This document shows positions 33,422 to 40,639 of a DNA stretch of 64,000 nt, piece after piece. The position numbers and the translations under genes are program-made. The notes beneath the pieces were generated by a model. The model saw only the letters and a program-made list of their open reading frames with translations, ran no database searches and had not been told where the DNA came from. Source of the DNA: an uncultured Prevotellaceae bacterium (GTDB lineage Bacteria > Bacteroidota > Bacteroidia > Bacteroidales > Bacteroidaceae); the NCBI GenBank assembly GCA_900314755.1, contig OMWH01000005.1:1-64000 (forward strand), in the 5' to 3' direction. Position 1 is the stretch's first letter. Each line of letters begins with the position of its first letter.

Positions 33422-34392
33422 GAAACTGTTTAATTATTTTCCTTTTTTCCCTATTACCTTCAGTAGGTAATGCTGCCAACCCATACGACAACCCCGACAC
33501 GCTTGTCGTTGCACGTGATGGTACGGGACAGTTCCGCAACATCGCAGAAGCGATTGAGGTATGCCGTGCCTTTATGGACTATCATAAGGTTATCTTTGTC
33601 AAGAAAGGCACTTACAAGGAGAAACTCATCATCCCACAGTCATTGACAAACATCGAGATATGCGGGGAGGACAGGGACAACACCATCATCACATGGGACG
33701 ACCATGCCAACGTCATCTATCCTCCGACTGGCAAGCCCATGGGTACCTTCCGTACCTATACCTTGAAGATTGAGGGTGCGGACATCACCCTCAAGAACAT
33801 CACGGTGGAGAATAATGCCGCACGTCTGGGACAGGCAGTCGCCCTGTTTACCACTGGTGATAAGATCGTATTTCTGAACTGTCGCTTCCTGGGACATCAG
33901 GACACCATCTATACAGGTAATGCCCGCTCACGTCATTACTTCAAGGACTGCTATATCGAAGGGACGACCGACTTCATCTTCGGTCCTTCTACCGCATGGT
34001 TTGAGAACTGTGACATCTTCTGCAAGGCAGACTCCTATATCACGGCAGCCTCTACCCCTCAGGATGTAACTTACGGCTATATCTTCAACAACTGCCGTAT
34101 CACAGCTGACGCTAACGTCAGCAAGGTTTATCTGGGACGCCCATGGCGTGATTATGGCTATACGCTCTTCATGAATTGTGAACTGCCCCGTCAGATTCGT
34201 CCTGAGGGATGGCACCACTGGCAGAAAGAGCGTGAGAAGACGGCACGCTATCTGGAGTACAACAACCACGGAGAGGGAGCCAACACCAAAGGACGTGCCA
34301 CATGGAGCCGGCAGCTCACCAAAAAAGAGGCACAAAAAATAACGCTCAACGAAGTGTTCAGCGTTAATGATACGTGGAATCCCCAGCGTTAA
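33418..34392 (+). CDS. Secreted pectinesterase (CE8)
   Basis: A 324-residue carbohydrate esterase of family 8 that removes methyl groups from homogalacturonan. The signal peptide ends near GNAANP. Right-handed beta-helix motifs are GTDFIFG-like EGTTDFIFGPSTAWFEN with the catalytic Asp pair, and YLGRPWRDYG with the substrate-binding Arg/Trp. It follows spoT by 23 nt on the same strand. No pectate lyase is nearby, so the neighbourhood does not explain it; it may be read through from spoT or have its own weak promoter. Confidence 0.9.
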   Translation: MRNCLIIFLFSLLPSVGNAANPYDNPDTLVVARDGTGQFRNIAEAIEVCRAFMDYHKVIFVKKGTYKEKLIIPQSLTNIEICGEDRDNTIITWDDHANVIYPPTGKPMGTFRTYTLKIEGADITLKNITVENNAARLGQAVALFTTGDKIVFLNCRFLGHQDTIYTGNARSRHYFKDCYIEGTTDFIFGPSTAWFENCDIFCKADSYITAASTPQDVTYGYIFNNCRITADANVSKVYLGRPWRDYGYTLFMNCELPRQIRPEGWHHWQKEREKTARYLEYNNHGEGANTKGRATWSRQLTKKEAQKITLNEVFSVNDTWNPQR

Positions 34393-34407
34393 CCGCTAAC
34401 CGATAAC

Positions 34408-34758
34408 CTATTGTAAGTAGTCCATCTGCTTTTTCAAGGCTTGCAGTTGCTCACGAACGTCAATCAGTTTCGTGAGCACTTGCATTCTTTTATCAGCACC
34501 ATCACGATTGGCATTGATGATACGCTTGGCGGCAGCAAGCTTAAAGCCACGCACCTTCACCAGATTATGAATCAACTTAATCTGGTCAATATCCTTCTGC
34601 TGATACTGTCGTATCTTTGCCGGTCCGGATGTCTTAGGTTTCAGATAAGGAAACTCCGTCTCCCAATAGCGTAACGTACTCTCGTTGACGCCAAACATCT
34701 CAGCCACCTCCTTGATGGAGTAGTAAAGCTTCAAGTTCTTGTTCAGATTCAATGCCAT
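34408..34758 (-). CDS. MerR-family transcriptional regulator
   Basis: A 116-residue regulator with the MerR winged helix: YYSIKEVAEMFGVNESTLRY, then WETEFPYLKPKT. A helical dimerisation part follows and there is no effector domain. This short form is common in Bacteroidota. The ATG at 34758 is chosen because the upstream extension has no family similarity. It is convergent with the pectinesterase and marks the left border of the AT-rich island. Target unknown. Confidence 0.9.
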   Translation of the reverse strand: MALNLNKNLKLYYSIKEVAEMFGVNESTLRYWETEFPYLKPKTSGPAKIRQYQQKDIDQIKLIHNLVKVRGFKLAAAKRIINANRDGADKRMQVLTKLIDVREQLQALKKQMDYLQ

Positions 34759-34868
34759 AATCGTCTTCGTTTGATACCGATGATGCAAAGATAGGAACTA
34801 TTCCTGACATTTGCAAATTTCCTTCCGTAATTTTATTCCACAAAGCTATAAGTCTTCGTGAAACATTT

Positions 34869-34914
34869 TCTTTTTAATTCCTTTGGAGATTCAGGAATTA
34901 ATTCATATCTTTGC
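34869..34914. repeat. Promoter-containing repeat before the MNT/HEPN pair
   Basis: AATTCCTTTGGAGA and TATCTTTG lie here, with arms TTAATTCC (34874-34881) and GGAATTAA (34895-34902). A related copy is at 35795-35838 after the same gene pair (CTCAATTCCTTTGGAGAC, then TTCGTATCTTT). TATCTTTG at 34906-34913 is the -7 element for the MNT gene. Confidence 0.6.
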
Positions 34915-34936
34915 AATAGATTATTGGCAAGCAAAT

Positions 34937-35251
34937 ATGCGTAGACCAGAAATAGTACAGCAGATTAAACAGAGGGTCTTGGAGACGGAACCCACGGCGA
35001 CAACAATACTCTATGGCTCAGAGGCTCGGGGCGAGGCTCGTCCTGACAGTGATATTGATGTACTTATTTTGCTGGAGGGTGAAAAACGTGATTTGCATAA
35101 AGAGAATGAACTATCGGGAGTGCTCTATGATTTAGAATTGAGTTCGGGAGTTCTAATTAGTCCAATGATTATGCTTCGTAAGCAATGGGAGAATCGCCCT
35201 TTTAAGACACCTTTTTACATTAACGTAATGAATGAGGGGATTAGACTATGA
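34937..35251 (+). CDS. MNT-type nucleotidyltransferase (MntA-like antitoxin)
   Basis: A 104-residue minimal nucleotidyltransferase. The polymerase-beta signature is GSEARGEARPDSDIDVLI (GS-x-DxD). Proteins of this size paired with HEPN partners act as antitoxins that AMPylate the toxin. The ATG at 34937 is chosen because the promoter TATCTTTG at 34906-34913 lies within the longer frame. It has an ATGA overlap with the HEPN gene. Confidence 0.88.
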   Translation: MRRPEIVQQIKQRVLETEPTATTILYGSEARGEARPDSDIDVLILLEGEKRDLHKENELSGVLYDLELSSGVLISPMIMLRKQWENRPFKTPFYINVMNEGIRL

Positions 35252-35673
35252 AAGAAACATTGGATGAAGAAAGCAGAAACGCCCTTATTCAATATCGACT
35301 TGAGAGAGCAGATGAGACGTTGAAAGAAGTTGCTATTTTAGCAAAAGAGTCTCATTTTAATGCTGCAATTAACAGATTGTATTATGCGTGTTTTTATGCG
35401 GCATCAGCCTTATTAGTTGCTAACAGCATAAGTGCTGCCTCACATGCTGGTGTAAAAACCATGCTTGGCATGAACTTTATTTCCAAAGGAATTCTTTCAA
35501 AAGAGCATGGCAAGACATTCAGTCGTCTGTTTGAGATCCGCCATAGTGGAGATTACGATGACTTTGTGTACTGCGATCAGGAAATGATAGATGAATATAA
35601 ACCTAAAGCAGAAGATTTCATTAAGTCAATTAAAATCTTATTGAAGAAAGACAATGATGTTGAACCCCAATAA
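35248..35673 (+). CDS. HEPN-domain protein (HepT-like toxin)
   Basis: A 141-residue all-helical HEPN protein with the typical YACFYAASALL helix and EIRHSGDYDDF motif near the C-terminal half. HEPN partners of MNT proteins are RNases or regulators. It is translationally coupled to the MNT gene and followed by a strong terminator. The pair could be a toxin-antitoxin or an anti-phage module; the island context with a type III R-M system fits defence. Confidence 0.88.
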   Translation: MKETLDEESRNALIQYRLERADETLKEVAILAKESHFNAAINRLYYACFYAASALLVANSISAASHAGVKTMLGMNFISKGILSKEHGKTFSRLFEIRHSGDYDDFVYCDQEMIDEYKPKAEDFIKSIKILLKKDNDVEPQ

Positions 35674-35720
35674 ACTCTTTTGCCTATGACTGGGAAAGGA
35701 TTTATTGGATAAAGGTATAT

Positions 35721-35760
35721 ACAAACGAGGGAGCATACGTCTTCCTCGTTTGTTTTCTTT
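35721..35760 (+). terminator. Terminator of the MNT/HEPN operon
   Basis: ACAAACGAGG (35721-35730) / CCTCGTTTGT (35744-35753), ten perfect pairs with a 13-nt loop, then TTTTCTTT. Confidence 0.88.
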
Positions 35761-35794
35761 CAACAGGGAGATAAGAGAGGGGCATCCAACTTTT

Positions 35795-35838
35795 TCTTCT
35801 CAATTCCTTTGGAGACTTACAAATTATTCGTATCTTTA
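35795..35838. repeat. Second copy of the AATTCCTTTGGAGA promoter repeat
   Basis: CTCAATTCCTTTGGAGAC is followed by ATTATTCGTATCTTT, paralleling 34869-34914. No gene starts right after it, so it may be a duplicated, silent promoter. Confidence 0.55.
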
Positions 35839-35864
35839 AGTCTTCTTCTAAGCCTTGAAGATAC

Positions 35865-35934
35865 TCCCACTCGAAAGTAAAAATAAAAAAGTTCCTCTTT
35901 TATTTTGTACTTTACTCGCTTATTTGTATCTTTG
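35865..35934 (+). repeat. Promoter-linked palindromic repeat, unit 5 (inverted)
   Basis: Read on the minus strand it starts CAAAGATACAAATAAGCGAG like unit 3. Its core palindrome is AAAATAAAA (35880-35888) / TTTTATTTT (35898-35906), flanked by AAAGTA and TACTTT. Its CAAAG edge is the TATCTTTG element that drives the structured RNA. Confidence 0.65.
35927..35934 (+). promoter_or_regulatory. -7 promoter element of the structured RNA
   Basis: TATCTTTG. The RNA should begin a few bases on, around 35940. Confidence 0.7.
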
Positions 35935-35939
35935 CACTA

Positions 35940-36162
35940 AGCATTGCCCGAATACTTTAGAGAAAGTGGGTGGTGTGATTTAGTGGAAAAATAACATAGC
36001 GTTTGTGCTATATTCGGTAATGTCCAAGAACCTTGCAATTTCACAAGACATTCAAACACGAATAAGTACCAATGTCTACGCAATGGCGTGGACAGGACTT
36101 ATCGTTTGGATGGGTTTTGCAAGGACCTTTGGACATTGATGAGCGCCTTTCCGCGCTTTTTT
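35940..36162 (+). ncRNA. Structured non-coding RNA, 6S-like candidate
   Basis: About 223 nt between a TAnnTTTG promoter and a terminator, with no reading frame. 5' domain: ATTGCCCGAATA (35943-35954) with TATTCGGTAAT (36011-36021). Main rod: AATGTCCAA/TTGGACATT (36019-36027, 36129-36137), CCTTGCAA/TTGCAAGG (36031-36038, 36117-36124), then a wide asymmetric bulge, AATAAGT/ACTTAT (36061-36067, 36097-36102) and a top hairpin TGTCTACGC-AATG-GCGTGGACA (36073-36094). A long rod with a central bubble is the 6S RNA shape, and Bacteroidales carry divergent 6S-type RNAs. I cannot run a covariance search, so the class is uncertain; the presence of a structured RNA is much safer than its name. Confidence 0.65.
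36142..36162 (+). terminator. Terminator of the structured RNA
   Basis: AGCGC (36142-36146) / GCGCT (36153-36157) with loop CTTTCC, followed by six T. Confidence 0.8.
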
Positions 36163-36239
36163 GTGTCCACAGGTCTCTTGCTTAAGACCTATTTCTTCCG
36201 AAGATATAGTCCTCTCGCTCCTAAAATTATTGCGTAGAT

Positions 36240-37958
36240 ATGGAAGAAAAATCAAGAAAACTATCTAAGCTCAAAGAGGATATGCTCGCCGAGATACATC
36301 AGCGTGTAGAAGACAAAGTATTGGAGCAATCCAATGCAGAGTTGCTTCAGAAACTTATCATCCAAGCCGATGACGATGACGAGGCTATCAAGATTATGTC
36401 GCTTGGTACGACATATAAGAAAACTGGATTGCATTATGAGAAGCGACTTGAAAGGATGGATTCGTCAATTCGTTATTTCATGAAGAACAAGGAACTCAGT
36501 TTTATAACTGATGAAACTCGTCCTGTACATAAGCTTATCATTGGCGATAACTATGAAGCCATGCAAAACCTGCTTATACAATATAAGAAAAGTGTAGATG
36601 TCATCTACATAGACCCACCTTATGGAAAAGATAATCTGGGGGAGTTCGCGAAAACCAACTATGAAAACTCCATAACAAGAGACAACTTGTTATCTATGCT
36701 CTATCCGAGATTGATGTTAGCAAAGCTTCTCATGACAGAAGACGGAGTTATTTTCTGTAGCATTGACGACAAAAACCAAGCTTACATTAAATGCCTTTTT
36801 GATGAAGTGTTTGGAGAAAACGCTTTCGTCGCAACATTATCTATTGAATCTTCTGTTATTGCAGGTCCACGAAGGGTACCTGCTATGCAAGGTAGCATCG
36901 TTAAAACAGCTGAATATTGTTTGGTTTATACCAAGAGTAACGACAAAAAAATTATTAAAAGCCTAAAGTATGACTATATTCCCGGATTTGACACGCACTA
37001 TAACAAATGGGTTGATGAAGAAAAAGGAAATATCATCTCATTAAATGACCTATTAAATAATAATCCTGTCATTTCTGGAGTATTTAAAAGCCTAAATTTA
37101 CCTGTCAATATCCAAAACTTAGGCATAGTATGTTCTGCTAATAAATACGTTAGGGATTGGCTTTATAACGAATCTATTGCAAAATACCTATATCGTAAAG
37201 GAGATAAGGAGAAGTTAACAGAAGAAGCAGAAAAACAACCACTTAACCATCTCTTCAAAATAGGAAACAAATGGTATATAAGAACTACAGAAGGAATGTT
37301 CAATGTGTTTAGATACATTGACAGAATTGGCACATGCGATGACTATTTTGCAAGTTATGGAGAACGCACTGTTAGAGGTAATCTGTGGAAAGGATTCTCG
37401 TCTGATGGAGGAAACTTGGACAAAGAAGGTGGAGTATCTTTTAAGAGTGGGAAAAAACCTTTACGCCTGATAAAACAGTTAATAGACTCTGTATGTACAA
37501 AAAAGGATGCAGTAATTCTGGATTTCTTTGCTGGTTCTGGTACTACAGGGCACGCTGTATTGGATTTGAACCAGGATGGAGGTTGTCGCACATTCTTGCT
37601 GTGTCAAATAAACGAAAAAACAGACGATTGCCCTAGAGGTATTCCGTATGATGTTACCACAAAACGTCTTAAACGTATTATGACTGGAACGTGCTATGAT
37701 GGAACTAAGAATAAGAGTTGGCTCAAAGACGGACACCCATACATGGAGAATTTAGATGTTTATGAAATAGGACGCATCACAAATCATAGAACTGTTGGCG
37801 GAACTTATCCAATAGAATACATAGATGAAACTCTCTACGGAAAAGAAAAGTTCAAAACACTTAGAGAGAAGATTGACTGGGTTTGCTCCAACTTTGCCAA
37901 CACCCAGAAAACAGTTGAGTCTGATAATAATTGGTTCGAAAGAGTTAAGGAGGGCTGA
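36240..37958 (+). CDS. mod: Type III restriction-modification methyltransferase (Mod)
   Basis: A 572-residue adenine-N6 methyltransferase. The catalytic motif IV DPPYG is at residues 125-129, preceded by VDVIYI; SAM motif I FFAGSGTTGHAV follows near residue 426, the motif order of the beta class used by type III Mod. The region between is the target-recognition domain, which would set the sequence specificity. The ATG is 78 nt after the RNA terminator. Codon use and base content are clearly AT-richer than in flanking core genes, a sign of transfer. res follows after 2 nt. Confidence 0.93.
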   Translation: MEEKSRKLSKLKEDMLAEIHQRVEDKVLEQSNAELLQKLIIQADDDDEAIKIMSLGTTYKKTGLHYEKRLERMDSSIRYFMKNKELSFITDETRPVHKLIIGDNYEAMQNLLIQYKKSVDVIYIDPPYGKDNLGEFAKTNYENSITRDNLLSMLYPRLMLAKLLMTEDGVIFCSIDDKNQAYIKCLFDEVFGENAFVATLSIESSVIAGPRRVPAMQGSIVKTAEYCLVYTKSNDKKIIKSLKYDYIPGFDTHYNKWVDEEKGNIISLNDLLNNNPVISGVFKSLNLPVNIQNLGIVCSANKYVRDWLYNESIAKYLYRKGDKEKLTEEAEKQPLNHLFKIGNKWYIRTTEGMFNVFRYIDRIGTCDDYFASYGERTVRGNLWKGFSSDGGNLDKEGGVSFKSGKKPLRLIKQLIDSVCTKKDAVILDFFAGSGTTGHAVLDLNQDGGCRTFLLCQINEKTDDCPRGIPYDVTTKRLKRIMTGTCYDGTKNKSWLKDGHPYMENLDVYEIGRITNHRTVGGTYPIEYIDETLYGKEKFKTLREKIDWVCSNFANTQKTVESDNNWFERVKEG

Positions 37959-37960
37959 AA

Positions 37961-40006
37961 ATGTTGCAGAAAGCAAAAGATTTGCAGCAGAGTGCTGTTG
38001 AAAGTCTATATAATAAGGTTAAGGGCAGGAAGAGAGAACTGACCTTCAAGGCACCTACTGGAAGTGGGAAGACCAGAATGATGGCAGAATTCATGAACCG
38101 TATTATTGATTCTGATGAAGATGTCGTATTCCTTGTATCCACACTTTCCAAAGGAGGACTTGCCTTACAGAATTATGAATCCTTTCGTAACAATGCGGAT
38201 GCAGGCATTTTCCCAAGTCTTGATCCCTGGCTGATCTCTACAGAGTCTTCTGGAGAAGAAGGGCTTCATATTCCAACTGATCATAATGTCTATGTGCTTC
38301 CGCGAGATCTGTATAAAGAAACGAGTCTTTTGATGCGGGGACCTATGATAAACTTTCTACGCAACATGACCAGGGATTTGTTTGGGCAGGGTCTCAACAA
38401 AAAGATATACTTAATCAAAGATGAATGCCATCAGGCTACATCAAATCTTGATGAAATCTCAGAAGAATTCTTTACGAAAGTTATCAACTTCTCTGCCACA
38501 CCGAACTTGGGACGTGGCCAAGTTGCAGATGTACAAATCACAGAGAGTGAAGCCATTGATGCAGCTCTAATCAAGAATGTAATTTTTGGAAGTTTGGACG
38601 ACACATTGGAAGTTGCCATCACCAAATTCAAGGAGATTAAGAAGCAATATATTTCTCTGGATGTCGAACCTTGCATGATAATCCAGATATCCAATAAAGG
38701 GAAAGCAGAAGAAGAGTGGACTCATATCATCAAGCCTGTGCTAGACAAGGTAGAGAACCAAGGCCTGAAGTGGATGGTACTGGTAGATCTTCAAGGTAAA
38801 AAGGGAGAAGACAGTCTATGCGATACTAATGACATTGTGAAGGGGAAACTTCCTGTCTGCCAATGGAAGGATTACGCCAAAAAACGAGGTATTGACATCA
38901 TCATCTTCAAGATGGTGATATCTGAAGGATGGGATATACCAAGAGCCTGCATGTTGTATCAAGTCAGAGACAGTAAAAGCAAACAACTCAAAGAACAGGT
39001 TGTGGGCAGAGTTAGAAGAAATCCGCGCCTGCTTGACTTTGAGACATTGACTGAAAGACAGAAAGAACTTGCAACTACAGCATGGGTATGGGGATTGAAA
39101 CCGGAAGAAGTTAGTGGTCAGACAGAGGTAAAATTGCATGGTGGAGGTACTGCAATTCAGTTGGAGTTTCAATTGAAGACTACAAAACTTATAGATCTTA
39201 CGGAGAAAAAAGATTTCGATTTGGAAAGGTTCCTTGCTGCAGAAAATGACTCACTGGAGCCACCAAGCATCTTTGAACTATACAAAAAGTTATCCAGACT
39301 GCCAAATGACATGCAGACTTTATGCTACAAATATGCAAATGAGGATGTATCACGTTGGTGGAAGTTTATGGAGAATGCCGATAAAGTCAAGACAAACTAT
39401 GACAACTATATCTGCGATTATGACAAAAGCATGGTTGTTGACAAAGATGTTTCGTTCCCACAGGCTTCCTGTTATAACAGCTATGGCAACACCACCGATA
39501 GTTTAAATTGGGTGTGGTGCAAAAGTAATGGCGATGACGAATTCTCTTTCGACAGTTATGCAGAAAAAGAATGGGCAAAGGAATTAAAGAAAATATCAAA
39601 GATCAACGCTGCAGAATTGGATATGTCCCAAATTAATGAATATGAAGAGGTATATCTTTGGGGCAAGAACTTCCCTCTGAATTCAGAAATAAAATACGAA
39701 TATTATCATAATGGAGTTCACTCGTCTTACCCAGATTTTGTATTAAAAGACAAATCTGGCAGGATTCATATCTTTGAAGTGAAAAGTGTGAACAAAGCGA
39801 CAGGAGTTAATGTAGATCCTGATGAATATGAAGAAAAGGTAAGACAACTGCACAAATGCTATCAAGCCTGTTCTAAGAAATTGCCCGAATATAGGTTTTA
39901 TCTCCCTGTAATGAAGGATAGTGAATGGAGAATCCATAGATATCTAAACGGAGAACACGAAGAATTAAATTTAGATGAATTGAGGAACTCATTCAAGAGA
40001 GGTTAG
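37961..40006 (+). CDS. res: Type III restriction enzyme Res subunit
   Basis: A 681-residue helicase-nuclease. The SF2 helicase has Walker A APTGSGKT near residue 31, DECH near 153 and EQVVGRVRRNP (motif VI). The C-terminal PD-(D/E)xK nuclease is seen as YPDFVLKDKSGRIHIFEVKS (about 590-608). It cuts DNA in complex with Mod. It is short for the family (often 850-1000) but all key motifs are present. A candidate terminator at 40096-40133 follows. Confidence 0.92.
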   Translation: MLQKAKDLQQSAVESLYNKVKGRKRELTFKAPTGSGKTRMMAEFMNRIIDSDEDVVFLVSTLSKGGLALQNYESFRNNADAGIFPSLDPWLISTESSGEEGLHIPTDHNVYVLPRDLYKETSLLMRGPMINFLRNMTRDLFGQGLNKKIYLIKDECHQATSNLDEISEEFFTKVINFSATPNLGRGQVADVQITESEAIDAALIKNVIFGSLDDTLEVAITKFKEIKKQYISLDVEPCMIIQISNKGKAEEEWTHIIKPVLDKVENQGLKWMVLVDLQGKKGEDSLCDTNDIVKGKLPVCQWKDYAKKRGIDIIIFKMVISEGWDIPRACMLYQVRDSKSKQLKEQVVGRVRRNPRLLDFETLTERQKELATTAWVWGLKPEEVSGQTEVKLHGGGTAIQLEFQLKTTKLIDLTEKKDFDLERFLAAENDSLEPPSIFELYKKLSRLPNDMQTLCYKYANEDVSRWWKFMENADKVKTNYDNYICDYDKSMVVDKDVSFPQASCYNSYGNTTDSLNWVWCKSNGDDEFSFDSYAEKEWAKELKKISKINAAELDMSQINEYEEVYLWGKNFPLNSEIKYEYYHNGVHSSYPDFVLKDKSGRIHIFEVKSVNKATGVNVDPDEYEEKVRQLHKCYQACSKKLPEYRFYLPVMKDSEWRIHRYLNGEHEELNLDELRNSFKRG

Positions 40007-40095
40007 ATTCTAAAAGGAATAATGGTGCTACAACCCTGCTATGACAAATTTTTCTGGTCAAATACGACAATACTGTTTGGCAATACGATGCTATA

Positions 40096-40133
40096 AATAC
40101 GACTGGCGGAATGAAAAATCTGCCAGTCGTATT
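40096..40133 (+). terminator. Hairpin after res, candidate terminator
   Basis: AATACGACTGGC (40096-40107) / GCCAGTCGTATT (40122-40133), 12 perfect pairs; followed by GTTTATT, so the U-run is weak. Confidence 0.55.
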
Positions 40134-40134
40134 G

Positions 40135-40157
40135 TTTATTCCGAGCATCGGAATAAA
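40135..40157. repeat. Perfect 10-bp hairpin with 3-nt loop
   Basis: TTTATTCCGA (40135-40144), loop GCA, TCGGAATAAA (40148-40157). The half site GAGCATCGGAAT recurs at 40206-40217. Confidence 0.8.
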
Positions 40158-40163
40158 AATTAT

Positions 40164-40205
40164 GATACTCGTATTGTGTGATAAGATACTCGTATTGTTT
40201 GATAG
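40164..40205. repeat. Two 21-bp direct repeats
   Basis: GATACTCGTATTGTGTGATAA, split here as GATACTCGTATTGTG and TGATAA (40164-40184), is followed by GATACTCGTATTGTT and TGATAG (40185-40205). A related sequence occurs at 52753-52788 in the other orientation. Confidence 0.8.
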
Positions 40206-40221
40206 GAGCATCGGAATTCTT

Positions 40222-40243
40222 CGCGCGCACGCGCGCATACATA
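40222..40243. repeat. Alternating purine-pyrimidine (CG-rich) tract
   Basis: CGCGCGCACGCGCGC followed by ATACATA, a strictly alternating run of 22 bases, of the kind that can adopt Z-DNA under supercoiling. Confidence 0.75.
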
Positions 40244-40395
40244 GAGTTTTTTACCCTTGCAACCGTTGCCACCTTGCAACACTACTTGAGAATCAGCGTG
40301 TTACGTGTGGCAACGAGGTGACAAGGGTGACAACGAATGGCGTTTCATCAAAATACTGCATGGGGGTTGCGAAGCCCCGGGCTTCGAGGGTCGAA

Positions 40396-40451
40396 GGTGC
40401 CGCCTCCGTGGGCTGGAGGTGCCGCCTCCAAGGGTCGGAGGTGCCGCCTCC
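40396..40451. repeat. Three GC-rich 22-bp repeats
   Basis: GGTGCCGCCTCC at 40396-40407, 40418-40429 and 40440-40451, exact period 22. The last two are preceded by GA within GGAGGTGCCGCCTCC, which is itself a dyad (GGAGG/CCTCC). Spacers are about 10 nt and partly conserved (GTGGGCTGGA, AAGGGTCGGA). Confidence 0.85.
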
Positions 40452-40540
40452 ATGGGGCGAAGCTATGGGCTTCAAAGTACAACTATGGGCATCGTGGATG
40501 AAGACCCTATCATGCTGAATTGCAACCCAACTTGGTTTGC

Positions 40541-40605
40541 AATGTAAATCAATTTGATTTACTCAGCAATTCAATTTGATTTACTTTGTAATTCAATTTA
40601 ATAAT
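40541..40605. repeat. 22-bp AT-rich tandem repeat
   Basis: CAATTTGATTTACTCAGCAATT, given here as CAATTTGATTTACT plus CAGCAATT, then CAATTTGATTTACT plus TTGTAATT, then a partial CAATTTAATAATAG. Confidence 0.75.
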
Positions 40606-40639
40606 AGTAAATAAAAACTTATGTGCCATACTTTATTGA

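Larger units (their letters stand above)
40007..40639. other. Palindrome- and repeat-dense intergenic region
   Basis: 633 bp with no convincing gene. In order it holds scattered ATACGA/TCGTAT motifs, a 12-bp hairpin, a 10-bp hairpin, a 21-bp direct repeat, a 22-nt alternating purine-pyrimidine tract, and a two-block inverted repeat (ACCCTTG and CGTTGCCAC with their complements at 40307-40328). A GAAGCCC/GGGCTTC palindrome, three 22-bp GC-rich repeats and a 22-bp AT-rich tandem repeat follow. Base composition swings sharply from AT-rich to GC-rich and back. Confidence 0.8.

Noticed and set aside
35940..36162. tmRNA or SRP RNA as identity of the structured RNA
   Set aside because: No tRNA-Ala-like ends or tag frame for tmRNA; no GGAAGGAAGCAG-type loop for SRP RNA.
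40396..40451. Possible CRISPR array
   Set aside because: Repeats of about 12-15 bp with 7-10-nt partly conserved spacers, only three copies, no cas genes; not a CRISPR.
40111..40518. Open frame of 135 codons in the palindrome-rich region, and its minus-strand counterparts with QYEY repeats
   Set aside because: The translations come from the short DNA repeats and change character at each repeat; no start signal or plausible protein composition.
34869..40639. Integrative element or prophage as source of the type III island
   Set aside because: No integrase, relaxase, transposase or phage structural gene, and no direct repeats that could be attachment sites were found at its borders.
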